DNA from: Massilia violaceinigra
GTDB taxonomy: Bacteria > Pseudomonadota > Gammaproteobacteria > Burkholderiales > Burkholderiaceae_D
Assembly (NCBI RefSeq): GCF_002752675.1
Contig: NZ_CP024608.1
Coordinates: forward strand, 2,294,001-2,358,000
Direction of reading: 5' to 3'
DNA: 64,000 nucleotides
The notes under the pieces were generated by a model. It did not search any database. It was not told the origin of the DNA and saw only the letters and a program-made list of their open reading frames with translations. This document shows, piece after piece, positions 8,445-16,415 of this stretch. The position numbers were made by a program, and so were the translations under genes. The stretch's first letter is position 1. Every line of letters starts with the position of its first letter.

Positions 8445-11120
8445 TCAGTAGTTCACGCCCACGCGCACGCCGAACATGCGCGGCTCGACGAAGTTGGCCT
8501 GCATGAAGCCACCCATCACCGAGTCGCCGCTGGTCTTGGCGTGGCTGTCGGCGATATTGCGCACGAACGCTTCCGCGTGCCACTTGTCGTTCGGCGAATC
8601 GAGCCGCACCGACGCGTCGCCCATCGCATAGGCCTTCTGATAGCGCCCGATATGCGCAAACTCCGAATTACGCAGATCGAAATAGGCCTTGTCGCGCCAG
8701 TTCACTTTCACATACGGCGTGATGCGGTAACCGTTGGCCAGCTCGAACTCCTGCGAGAGGCTCAGGTTCAGCTGGTACCTGGGCGTGTTGGGCAGGTGGT
8801 TGCCGTCGATGTTGTACAGGCGGCGGCCCAGCAGCGCCTTGTCCGGACCGTTGTAGATGGCCGGGCAGGGTTCGATGCCCAGTTCCGCGCGCACTTCGCC
8901 GCACTGGTACTCGTCGCTGAATTCCTTGAAGTCGTGCACCTTGGTGTTGATGTAGGCGAAGCCGCCGCCGATGCGCGCGCCGCTCCACGGCCGCCAGTCC
9001 GCTTCGATCTCCAGGCCGGGAATATCCACCTTGCCGACGTTGATGGTGCGCCAGGCGTCGTACACATCGCACTTGGGCTGGTCGGCCGGGCAGGGCAGGC
9101 CGTTGTCGGGGATGATCTGGTTGATGAAGTAGTTACCGGTTAGCTGCATGCCCTTGTACTTCATGAAGAAGGCGGTGGCCGACAGGTTCAGGCGGTTGTC
9201 GAGGAACTTGCCCTTGTAGCCCAGTTCATAGTTGGTGACGGTTTCGGGCTCGTAAGGCAGGAAGGTCACCACCCCCGGTTTGCCGTCGGCGCACAGGCGG
9301 TAGTTGCAGGAGTCGGTCTTGTCGGCGAAGCCGCCCGCCTTGTAGCCGGTCGATATTGACCCGTAGGCCATCTGGTTGGCGTTGATCTGCTTTTGCAGGC
9401 CAACACGCCAGGTGGTTTTCTTCCAGGTTTCCTTGTGGTCGTTCGAGGTCGGCGCCGCGTAGCCCGCATACGCGCCAAGGCCACCGCCGGCCCCCATGTC
9501 GGTCGACAGGTCGTTACCGTTGTGGACCCGGAAACCCGGCGTGCCGGGGATGCCGCGGTTGTACCAGCCGCGGTAATACGCGGTGTCGCCGATCCAGTTG
9601 CGGCCATACACTTCGCCACCCTTGTCTTCCTTGCTGTCGGACGACAGGCGCGCGCCCAGGGTGCCGGTCCAGGTGGGCATGAACTTCCAGTCCGCCTGCG
9701 CGAAGGCGGCCTTGGCGTCGACCTGGCGGTTCGGCTGGTGATACAGCACGCTGCCAGGATCGCCGTACGGCTTCTGGATCACGTTGGTCATTTCGTAGTC
9801 GATGCGGTTCCGTTCGTGCATCCAGAACAGGCCCGCCACGTACTGCACCGGGCCGACGGTTTGCTTGAGCTGCGCTTCGTGCACGGTCGACAGGTAGCGC
9901 GAATCCATGGTGCGGTGGAAGACATCGTTGAGCGGCCAGGTGCCCCAGTCGCCGCCGGCGATGTTGGGGTAGTTGCCGTTGATCTGGAACGGCGCGGCAT
10001 GCTGCAGGCCCTTGTCGTCGTCGGTGGTCTCCTTGCGGCGCTGGTCGGCGATCTGGAAGCTGTAGTCGACGCTGGCGGTGTCAGTCAGATTCCAGTTCAC
10101 GCCAGCGCGCACGGTGCGGATGTTCAGGTCCGTCATGCCCGGCACGTTGACGTTGATGTCCCATTTGCCGCCGGTGCAGGCGTAGCGCGTGCCGGCGCCG
10201 GACTCGCAGTCGCGAAAGTGCGACCAGCCGGCGCCGGAGTCCTGGAACTCTTCATACGCCAGGCGTGCGGTGACGTTTTTGTTGATCTTGAGCGCGGCGG
10301 CCACGCGCGCTGCCCACTGGTCCTGGTTGGTGTAGTAGTCCTTCTTGCCCACCTTGTGGTTGAAGCGCTGGTCGACGTCGGGAATGCCATCCGGGATCCA
10401 GCCGTAGGCGGGTGCGTTCGCTTCGCTCAGGTCGCGCATCTGGTTGGCGTAGCCGTCGCGCCGCACCTTCATGTAGGTCGCGCGCAGGGCCAGCATGTCG
10501 TTGACAGCGACGTTCTGGACGATGTTGGCCTGCTTCTTGTTGTAGTTGCCAAGTTCGATGTTGGCCTTGCCGTAGTTGCCCGTGAAGTCAGGCTTGGCCG
10601 AAATGACGTTCACGCTGCCGCCGGTCGAATTGCGGCCGAACAGCGTGCCTTGCGGGCCGCGCAGCACTTCGAGCTGGTCGATGTCGAACATCAGCGCCTG
10701 CGCGCCTTGCGGGCGCGGCGAGTACAGGCCGTCGACGTGAAAGCCGACGGCCGGGTCGCCCGTTTCGGTGAAGTTGGTCGAGGTGATGCCGCGGATGGTG
10801 ATCTGCACGGCCGAATCGAGGCCGGTGTTTTCGATGACGACGTTGGGGATTTCACCGGCCAGGTCCCTGAGGCTGGTGGCGCCCTTGCGCGTGAGCTGGT
10901 CCTGGCTCAGGGCTGTCACGGCCAGCGGGGTGCGCAGCAGCGAGGTGGAATGGCGGGTGGCGGTGACTTTGACTTCCTGGATTTGATTCGGGTCGTTATT
11001 GGCGGGTACGGTGTTATCGGCGGCGCTGCCGGCAGTTTGCGCGTGGCCGGGCAGAACCGCACAGCCGAACGCGCTGGCGACCGCCAGACTGGTCAAGGTC
11101 CGTGTCGTTGGGAATAGCAT
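8445..11120 (-). CDS. TonB-dependent outer-membrane receptor for oligosaccharides
   Basis: 891 aa. The signal peptide ends near GHA, the TonB-box-like region is EVKVTATR, and the plug domain contains LRDLAGEIPNVVIEN and LEVLRGPQGTLFGRNSTGG. A 22-strand-type barrel ends in an aromatic residue (GVRVGVNY). No SusD-like partner is present, as usual outside Bacteroidetes. Convergent position and a shared upstream element link it to the mannan operon, so it probably imports manno-oligosaccharides or galactosylated oligomers across the outer membrane using the ExbBD-TonB motor. Confidence 0.92.
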   Translation of the reverse strand: MLFPTTRTLTSLAVASAFGCAVLPGHAQTAGSAADNTVPANNDPNQIQEVKVTATRHSTSLLRTPLAVTALSQDQLTRKGATSLRDLAGEIPNVVIENTGLDSAVQITIRGITSTNFTETGDPAVGFHVDGLYSPRPQGAQALMFDIDQLEVLRGPQGTLFGRNSTGGSVNVISAKPDFTGNYGKANIELGNYNKKQANIVQNVAVNDMLALRATYMKVRRDGYANQMRDLSEANAPAYGWIPDGIPDVDQRFNHKVGKKDYYTNQDQWAARVAAALKINKNVTARLAYEEFQDSGAGWSHFRDCESGAGTRYACTGGKWDINVNVPGMTDLNIRTVRAGVNWNLTDTASVDYSFQIADQRRKETTDDDKGLQHAAPFQINGNYPNIAGGDWGTWPLNDVFHRTMDSRYLSTVHEAQLKQTVGPVQYVAGLFWMHERNRIDYEMTNVIQKPYGDPGSVLYHQPNRQVDAKAAFAQADWKFMPTWTGTLGARLSSDSKEDKGGEVYGRNWIGDTAYYRGWYNRGIPGTPGFRVHNGNDLSTDMGAGGGLGAYAGYAAPTSNDHKETWKKTTWRVGLQKQINANQMAYGSISTGYKAGGFADKTDSCNYRLCADGKPGVVTFLPYEPETVTNYELGYKGKFLDNRLNLSATAFFMKYKGMQLTGNYFINQIIPDNGLPCPADQPKCDVYDAWRTINVGKVDIPGLEIEADWRPWSGARIGGGFAYINTKVHDFKEFSDEYQCGEVRAELGIEPCPAIYNGPDKALLGRRLYNIDGNHLPNTPRYQLNLSLSQEFELANGYRITPYVKVNWRDKAYFDLRNSEFAHIGRYQKAYAMGDASVRLDSPNDKWHAEAFVRNIADSHAKTSGDSVMGGFMQANFVEPRMFGVRVGVNY

Positions 11121-11257
11121 CTTGTCTCCTGTTTTCCATTTGGATTATGTGCGCGCGGCTTGGCGAGCCCGCGTTGCGCTTATATGCAACACAGTGGTGA
11201 CCCGCCAGCTGTGGCAAGCGATGCAGCCTTGCAGGGATGGACGAATCGATTCAATTG

Positions 11258-11340
11258 AGTATTGCGTTCGGAAATTTGGAGGGTCAAACGAATCTCTGAA
11301 ACAGCAAGTAGTTTCATGGGATTTACTAAACAGGGGTGCG
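11258..11340 (-). promoter_or_regulatory. Promoter and putative operator of the TonB receptor
   Basis: On the minus strand TTGACC (11287-11282) and AATACT (11263-11258) are separated by 18 bp. The perfect palindrome GAATCGATTC (11243-11252) falls where transcription would start. Upstream of the -35, 11318-11340 repeats the 23-bp element found at 1465-1487 with three differences, including TTTACTAAACAGGG (11322-11335). The remaining intergenic DNA, 11121-11416, shows no further gene. Confidence 0.5.
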
Positions 11341-11416
11341 ATGCGCCGGTTGGCTTGATGCGTTAGCGCGCAACGGTACGTGGTCTATTCAGCGTAGCCT
11401 CGCCAGAGGCCTACAG

Positions 11417-12082
11417 TTATTTAGAGAACGTGGATGACATTCGTGCCCGATGAGGATGGTTGTCCCATCGCATCAGGTCGATACCATCGAGTTCTCGGAC
11501 TCGAAAGTAGCCGCGGATGCACTCGTGGTTTCGGACGCAAATTTGCATGTGGTTCTTGTCTGTAATGCCGGCGTCCTCGTAGAGATCCTCGCCTTCCCAC
11601 AGCGCCCCAATAACGGTGTCATAGTCAGGTAAGCCCGCATCCTTGCGCATCTGATGGAGGTGTTCGAGGACAGCGCAATCCAGGGTTCGAACAAGATATG
11701 CACCACTTTTGTCCTTGAATTTGTTACTCCGCAGGTGTTGTCCTTCAGCTTCCGTCAGGGTCTTCAGCATGCGATGTGCCCTTTTCATTTCAGCCAGACC
11801 TGCATGGTCGAGCAGATTGAGGCAATTGCCCAACTCAATGACTGCACCGACGACATAAGGATAACGAATTCTCCCTTGGGAAATTTTGCGGCGAACCTTG
11901 GCATCGCGCGCGAACTCCAGTCCGCGCTCAGGGCTCGATTCCCAAAAGTAGAAGCCGTGGCCAAGCCAGTCGTAGTCGTTGGTACTCGATTTTAAATGCT
12001 GAACGTGGGACGCAAGCACTGCCTCGCCGATGCGGCGGTCGCACCCGTGGAAACCGTAGATGATGCCCGGGCGCCCGTACAT
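11417..12082 (-). CDS. ADP-ribosyltransferase-like protein of unknown function (toxin candidate)
   Basis: 221 aa from the ATG at 12082 (a TTG one codon earlier is in frame). No enzyme name can be given with confidence. The N-terminal GFHGCD (His12), then DYDWLGHGFYFWE (Tyr45), and HMQICVRN (Gln180) near the C-terminus are spaced like the H-Y-E/Q triad of PARP-like or DUF3990-like ADP-ribosyltransferases. IGALWEGEDLYEDAG and GAYLVRTLDCAV also look conserved. It follows a 73-aa gene with no gap. The DNA is near 50-55% GC, well below its flanks, suggesting horizontal transfer. The ART fold call is motif-based inference. Confidence 0.6.
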   Translation of the reverse strand: MYGRPGIIYGFHGCDRRIGEAVLASHVQHLKSSTNDYDWLGHGFYFWESSPERGLEFARDAKVRRKISQGRIRYPYVVGAVIELGNCLNLLDHAGLAEMKRAHRMLKTLTEAEGQHLRSNKFKDKSGAYLVRTLDCAVLEHLHQMRKDAGLPDYDTVIGALWEGEDLYEDAGITDKNHMQICVRNHECIRGYFRVRELDGIDLMRWDNHPHRARMSSTFSK

Positions 12083-12085
12083 CAA

Positions 12086-12307
12086 TCAGGGTGCAGGTTT
12101 GGAACTGATGACTTTATCGTATGGTTTTGCGACGGCGAGTTTGCCGTCAGCAGTACGGACGAATATGCCGGCCCCAACCAGGGTTGCTTGACGCAAACTG
12201 GAATCCCTCATAACCCGCTCGTGATGAGCTCGCAAAATATCCATTTCCTGCTGATGTTTGGTTAGCTTGGCGGGTGAGTTCAGAGAATGCCGAAGATTTT
12301 TTGACAT
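12086..12307 (-). CDS. 73-aa protein paired with ART-like gene (antitoxin candidate)
   Basis: The ATG is at 12307, and the stop codon TGA (12088-12086) is immediately followed by the downstream start (TTG at 12085, ATG at 12082), so translation is probably coupled. The protein is basic and hydrophilic, with a helical N-terminal half (KLTKHQQEMDILRAHHERVM) and a short beta-like segment (GAGIFVRTADGKLAVAKP). No known DNA-binding motif is recognised. Small partner before toxin-like enzyme is the usual order of toxin-antitoxin pairs. That role is inferred only from layout. Confidence 0.55.
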   Translation of the reverse strand: MSKNLRHSLNSPAKLTKHQQEMDILRAHHERVMRDSSLRQATLVGAGIFVRTADGKLAVAKPYDKVISSKPAP

Positions 12308-12457
12308 GATCGAATGCTCTCTCAGTTACCAAAACAGGGAGGACAAAAATATGCAAATAATGCCAGCGCTAGGTGCGCCGGAGTCCGATAACTTTAGCAC
12401 ACTACGCTTCATTTGCCCGGGGCAACCAGACGAATGTTGATCCGGTAAGTGCATGAC

Positions 12458-12733
12458 TCATTGCCCGGCATAGTCCGGGGTGGGTGTTGTCACGCGCTCT
12501 AACTCACCCAGCCACTGGATCGCATGTTCGCGGCTGGTTCCGCACATCTCTTCGGACGGCTGCAGCCCGCCGCAAAACGCAGGCCGTTCCGGCTTGCCGA
12601 AAATGCGGCACAGATTGTCGTCGGTCAGCTGCACGCATCGCACACCCGCGGGTTTCCCGTCCGGCATGCCGGGAATCGGACTGGTGATCGACGGGGCGGT
12701 GCAGCATGCGCCGCAATTGTCACGGCAATTCAT
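12458..12733 (-). CDS. YkgJ-family cysteine-cluster protein
   Basis: 91 aa. Cysteines in [28 protein letters not shown] and EMCG match the small zinc or iron-binding YkgJ (UPF0153) family, whose biochemical role is unsettled. The length is normal for the family. It stands alone between the ART-like module and the GntR regulator, with 150 bp of unassigned sequence on its right-hand 3' side. Confidence 0.8.
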   Translation of the reverse strand: MNCRDNCGACCTAPSITSPIPGMPDGKPAGVRCVQLTDDNLCRIFGKPERPAFCGGLQPSEEMCGTSREHAIQWLGELERVTTPTPDYAGQ

Positions 12734-12800
12734 GCCATCTCATTTCTGTGGGTAAGTCATACGTGGCCAAAGTATACACCGCATCGAATCATAAGATGTC

Positions 12801-12830
12801 GTACAACTATTCGGGTTGTATAATATAGTC
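12801..12830 (+). promoter_or_regulatory. Promoter/operator of the GntR regulator, leaderless type
   Basis: A perfect TATAAT (12819-12824) ends six bases before the ATG at 12831, so transcription should start on or next to the start codon. TACAAC (12802-12807) and GTTGTA (12815-12820) are inverted arms that overlap the -10 box, suggesting autorepression. The octamer GTACAACT (12801-12808) recurs inverted as AGTTGTAC at 13763-13770, in front of the kdgD gene. Confidence 0.6.
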
Positions 12831-13586
12831 ATGACATCCACCTTCACTGCCCAGACGCTCCCGCCACCCCGCAAGAAACATCGCACCCTCGCCCAGGGCG
12901 TGGTCGAGCACATCACGGGCAGCATCCAGCAGGGCGTGCTCAAGCCCGGCGACAAGCTGCCGACCGAATCGGCCATCATGGAGCAGCACGGCGTGAGCCG
13001 CACCGTGGTGCGCGAGGCGATTTCGCATTTGCAGGCAGCCGGCTGGGCGCAGACCCGGCACGGCATCGGCACCTTCGTCATCGAACGCAGCAATGCGGGC
13101 CTGGCGATCAATGCCGAGAGCATCGTCACCGTCATGGATGTACTGGCGATGCTGGAACTGCGCATCAGCATGGAGGCCGAAGCAGCCTGGCTGGCAGCGG
13201 CGCGCCGCAGCGAAGCGCAGGTGGCCGAACTGGCCAAGGTGCTCGGTGCCATGCAGCGCAGCGTGGCGCGCGGCAGCCCCGCCGTTGACGCCGATGTGCA
13301 ATTTCACCTGCTGATCGCCCAGTCCACCGGCAACCGCTATTTCGTCGACATCCTGAGCCAGCTCGGCACCACCATCATCCCGCGTGCGCGCGTCAACATG
13401 CCGCAACTGGGGCATGACGATCCGGCCATCTACCTGGAACGCGTCAACCGCGAGCACGAAGACATCTTCAATGCGATCCTGCGCAAGGACCCGGAAGCGG
13501 CGCGCGCCGCCATGCGTACCCACCTGAGCAACAGCCGCGAGCGCCTGCGCCAGGCGCAGCAGCAACTGGAGTCGAACGGGGCCTGA
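12831..13586 (+). CDS. FadR/GntR-family transcriptional regulator of sugar-acid operon
   Basis: 251 aa from the ATG at 12831. A TTG 15 bp upstream is also in frame but falls inside the -10 region. The N-terminal winged HTH has GDKLPTESAIMEQHGVSRTV and REAISHLQAAGWAQTRHGIG. The FCD effector domain contains VLAMLELRISMEAEAAWLAA and the metal-ligand region FHLLIAQSTGN / NREHEDIFNAI. FCD regulators commonly repress hexuronate and sugar-acid catabolism. The gene precedes kdgD on the same strand and shares an operator-like octamer with it. Confidence 0.88.
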   Translation: MTSTFTAQTLPPPRKKHRTLAQGVVEHITGSIQQGVLKPGDKLPTESAIMEQHGVSRTVVREAISHLQAAGWAQTRHGIGTFVIERSNAGLAINAESIVTVMDVLAMLELRISMEAEAAWLAAARRSEAQVAELAKVLGAMQRSVARGSPAVDADVQFHLLIAQSTGNRYFVDILSQLGTTIIPRARVNMPQLGHDDPAIYLERVNREHEDIFNAILRKDPEAARAAMRTHLSNSRERLRQAQQQLESNGA

Positions 13587-13760
13587 CGGCCCGCTCCACC
13601 GACCCGCCTCGCATACCGAAACGCTGCCTCCCGCAGCGCTCCCGCTGGCCCTGTCTTCCTCCCGCCTCGCCTTCGTTGTTTCGCACGTCTTCCAACTCAT
13701 GCCGTGGCGCCGCGATCCGGCCGCCAGCCGTCTCAACGTTGTGCTTGCTTATGTCAAAGA

Positions 13761-13786
13761 CTAGTTGTACGATGATGTATCACTAG
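13761..13786 (+). promoter_or_regulatory. Putative GntR operator in front of kdgD operon
   Basis: A 26-bp imperfect palindrome has exact outer arms CTAGT (13761-13765) and ACTAG (13782-13786). Eight of ten positions match across the half-sites. It contains AGTTGTAC, the inverted form of an octamer in the regulator's own promoter. It lies 33 bp before the kdgD ATG. Confidence 0.5.
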
Positions 13787-13818
13787 CGCTAAACAACCCG
13801 CCTATCTCTGGAGATCGC

Positions 13819-14730
13819 ATGAATCCGCAAGAACTCAAACACATCCTGTCGTCCGGCCTGCTGTCGTTTCCACTGACCGACTTCGACGACCAGGGCAATT
13901 TCAACGCGCGCACCTACGCCGAGCGCCTCGACTGGCTCGCTCCGTACGGCGCCAGCGCTCTGTTCGCGGCCGGCGGCACCGGTGAGTTCTTCTCCCTGAC
14001 CCCAACCGAGTACTCGGACGTGATCCGCACCGCGGTCGATACCTGCCGCGGCAAAGTGCCGATCCTGGCCGGCGCCGGCGGCCCGACCCGCACCGCGATC
14101 GCCCTGGCCCAGGAAGCCGAGCGCCTCGGCGCCCATGGCATCCTGCTGCTGCCGCACTACCTGACCGAAGCAAGCCAGGACGGCCTGATCGCCCACGTCG
14201 AAGCGGTGTGCGCATCCGTCAAATTCGGCGTCGTCGTCTACAACCGCGGCCAGTGCCGCCTGACCGCCGACTCGCTCGAAAAGCTGGCCGCGCGCTGCCC
14301 TAACCTGATCGGCTTCAAGGACGGCATCGGCGACATCGAACTGATGGTGCAAATCTGGCGCCGCATGGGCGACCGCTTCAGCTACCTGGGCGGCCTGCCG
14401 ACCGCGGAAGTCTACGCCGCTGCTTATAAAGCGCTGGGCACCCCGGTGTACTCGTCGGCCGTATTCAACTTCATGCCGAAAATGGCGATGGACTTCTACC
14501 ACGCGATCGCCGCCGACGACCACGCGACCACCAACCGCCTGCTGGACCAGTTCTTCCTGCCTTACCTCGAAATCCGCAACCGCAAGGCCGGCTACGCGGT
14601 GAGCATCGTCAAGGCCGGCGCGCGCCTGGTTGGCCATTCGGCGGGCCCCGTCCGCGCTCCGCTGACCGACATGACGGCCGAAGAAGACGCCATGCTGGAG
14701 AAGCTGATCACCGCCCAGGGCGCCCAATAA
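13819..14730 (+). CDS. kdgD: 5-dehydro-4-deoxyglucarate dehydratase
   Basis: 303 aa from the ATG at 13819, preceded by TCTGGAGA. It belongs to the DapA/NAL aldolase superfamily: [14 protein letters not shown] in the active-site loop, YNRGQC, and the Schiff-base lysine in GFKDGIGD (Lys167). The expected reaction converts 5-keto-4-deoxy-D-glucarate to 2-oxoglutarate semialdehyde with loss of water and CO2. The next gene oxidises that semialdehyde, which supports the call. The uronate dehydrogenase that would begin the pathway is not in the window. Confidence 0.9.
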   Translation: MNPQELKHILSSGLLSFPLTDFDDQGNFNARTYAERLDWLAPYGASALFAAGGTGEFFSLTPTEYSDVIRTAVDTCRGKVPILAGAGGPTRTAIALAQEAERLGAHGILLLPHYLTEASQDGLIAHVEAVCASVKFGVVVYNRGQCRLTADSLEKLAARCPNLIGFKDGIGDIELMVQIWRRMGDRFSYLGGLPTAEVYAAAYKALGTPVYSSAVFNFMPKMAMDFYHAIAADDHATTNRLLDQFFLPYLEIRNRKAGYAVSIVKAGARLVGHSAGPVRAPLTDMTAEEDAMLEKLITAQGAQ

Positions 14731-14750
14731 ACCCGTTCGAGGAAGAGCAT

Positions 14751-16331
14751 ATGCAAATCAATGGAGAAATGGTCATCGGCCAACGCACCTTGCGCGGCAC
14801 GGCCGGCGTGGTGCGCGCGATCGACCCGTCCCGTAACGACACGATGGGCCCGGACTTCGGCCTGGCCACCGACGCCGACGTCGACGCCGCCTGCGCCCTT
14901 GCGCAAAGCGCCTTCGACGCCTACCGCAACACCACGCCGGAGCAGCGCGCGGTCTTTTTGGAGACCATCGCCGAGGGCATCCTCCAACTCGGCTCCGCGC
15001 TGATCGAACGCGCCGCGCTCGAAACCGGCCTGCCGACGGCGCGCCTGGAAGGCGAACGCGGCCGCACCGTCAACCAACTGCGCCTGTTCGCCAAGGTCGC
15101 GCGCGACGGCTACTTCATCGACGCCACCATCGATTCGGCCCTGCCGGACCGCGTGCCGCCGCGTCCCGATCTGCGCCTGCGCAAGATCCCGTTGGGACCG
15201 GTCGCCGTCTTCGGCGCCAGTAACTTCCCGCTGGCGTTTTCGGTCGGCGGCGGCGATACCGCCTCGGCGCTGGCCGCCGGCTGCCCGGTCATCGTCAAGG
15301 CGCACGGCGCCCACCTCGGCACCTCGGAACTGGTTGGCAAGGTCATTGCCCAGGCGGTGGCCGACTGCAAGCTGCCCGAAGGCGTGTTCTCGATGCTGTT
15401 CGGCGAAGGCCGCCAGATCGGCCAGCGCCTGGTCGACCATCCGGCCATCAAGGCGGTCGGCTTCACCGGCTCGCGCCAGGGCGGCCTGGCGCTGATGCGC
15501 ACCGTCGCCCTGCGTGCCGAACCGATTCCCGTGTACGCCGAAATGAGCAGCATCAATCCGGTGTTCCTGCTGCCGGCCGCCTTATCAAACGACCGCGCCG
15601 CCGTGGCGCAGGGCTTCGTCGATTCGCTGACCCTGGGCGTGGGCCAGTTCTGCACCAATCCTGGCCTGGTCATGGGTCTGCAGGGCGACCACTTCGACCA
15701 GTTCGTCGAAGCGGCGGCCGCCGCGCTGCAAGGCAAGGGCGCCGGCACCATGCTCACCCCGGGCATCCACAAGGCCTACGTGGGCGGCGTGGAACAGCTC
15801 TCCGGCATCGACGGCGTGACCCTGGTCGCCAAGGGCAAACCGGACGGCGCCGGCTGCGCCGCCCAAGCCTCGCTGTACGTGTGCGAAGCGGCCACCTATC
15901 TGTCCACGCCTGCGCTGGAGTCCGAAATCTTCGGACCGTGCGCCTTGCTGGTGCGCTGCCGCGATGCGGAGCAGATGCAGCAGGTCGCCGAACATCTCGA
16001 AGGCCAGCTGACCGCCACCGTGCACGCCCTGGCCGCCGACCGTGCGCACGCCGCGGCGCTGCTGCCGGTGCTGGAACGCAAAGCGGGCCGCATTCTGTTC
16101 AACGGCTACCCGACCGGCGTCGAAGTGGCGCATGCGATGGTCCACGGCGGCCCGTTCCCGGCCACCTCGGACAGCCGCAGCACCTCGGTCGGCGCGTCCG
16201 CCATCGACCGCTTCCTGCGGCCCGTGTGCTACCAGAATGTGCCGGCGGACTTGCTTCCGGACGCACTTGCCGACAATAATCCCCTGGGCCTGACCCGCCT
16301 TGTCGACGGAGCCATGCAGCTCCCGCAGTAA
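14751..16331 (+). CDS. 2-oxoglutarate semialdehyde dehydrogenase (ALDH family)
   Basis: 526 aa. The ALDH fold shows GPVAVFGASNFPLAFS, the NAD(P)-site helix, the general base in YAEMSSINP (Glu264) and the nucleophile in VGQFCTNPG (Cys301). The sequence type matches the larger alpha-ketoglutaric semialdehyde dehydrogenases of glucarate/galactarate pathways. It yields 2-oxoglutarate for the TCA cycle. It starts 20 bp after kdgD with a GAGGAAGAG ribosome site. Confidence 0.88.
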   Translation: MQINGEMVIGQRTLRGTAGVVRAIDPSRNDTMGPDFGLATDADVDAACALAQSAFDAYRNTTPEQRAVFLETIAEGILQLGSALIERAALETGLPTARLEGERGRTVNQLRLFAKVARDGYFIDATIDSALPDRVPPRPDLRLRKIPLGPVAVFGASNFPLAFSVGGGDTASALAAGCPVIVKAHGAHLGTSELVGKVIAQAVADCKLPEGVFSMLFGEGRQIGQRLVDHPAIKAVGFTGSRQGGLALMRTVALRAEPIPVYAEMSSINPVFLLPAALSNDRAAVAQGFVDSLTLGVGQFCTNPGLVMGLQGDHFDQFVEAAAAALQGKGAGTMLTPGIHKAYVGGVEQLSGIDGVTLVAKGKPDGAGCAAQASLYVCEAATYLSTPALESEIFGPCALLVRCRDAEQMQQVAEHLEGQLTATVHALAADRAHAAALLPVLERKAGRILFNGYPTGVEVAHAMVHGGPFPATSDSRSTSVGASAIDRFLRPVCYQNVPADLLPDALADNNPLGLTRLVDGAMQLPQ

Positions 16332-16340
16332 AAGCTGGTT

Positions 16341-16389
16341 GCGCCGCCGGAGAACCGGGTGTGGAGACACCTTCCGGCGGCGCTGTTTC
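16341..16389 (+). terminator. Strong hairpin between dehydrogenase and transporter genes
   Basis: GCGCCGCCGGA (16341-16351) and TCCGGCGGCGC (16373-16383) are perfect 11-bp arms around a 21-nt loop, followed by TGTTTCT. The T run is weak, so this may be a partial terminator or an mRNA-stabilising stem that lowers expression of the downstream transporter relative to the enzymes. Confidence 0.45.
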
Positions 16390-16415
16390 TAAAAACAACC
16401 ATAAAGAAGCGACCG

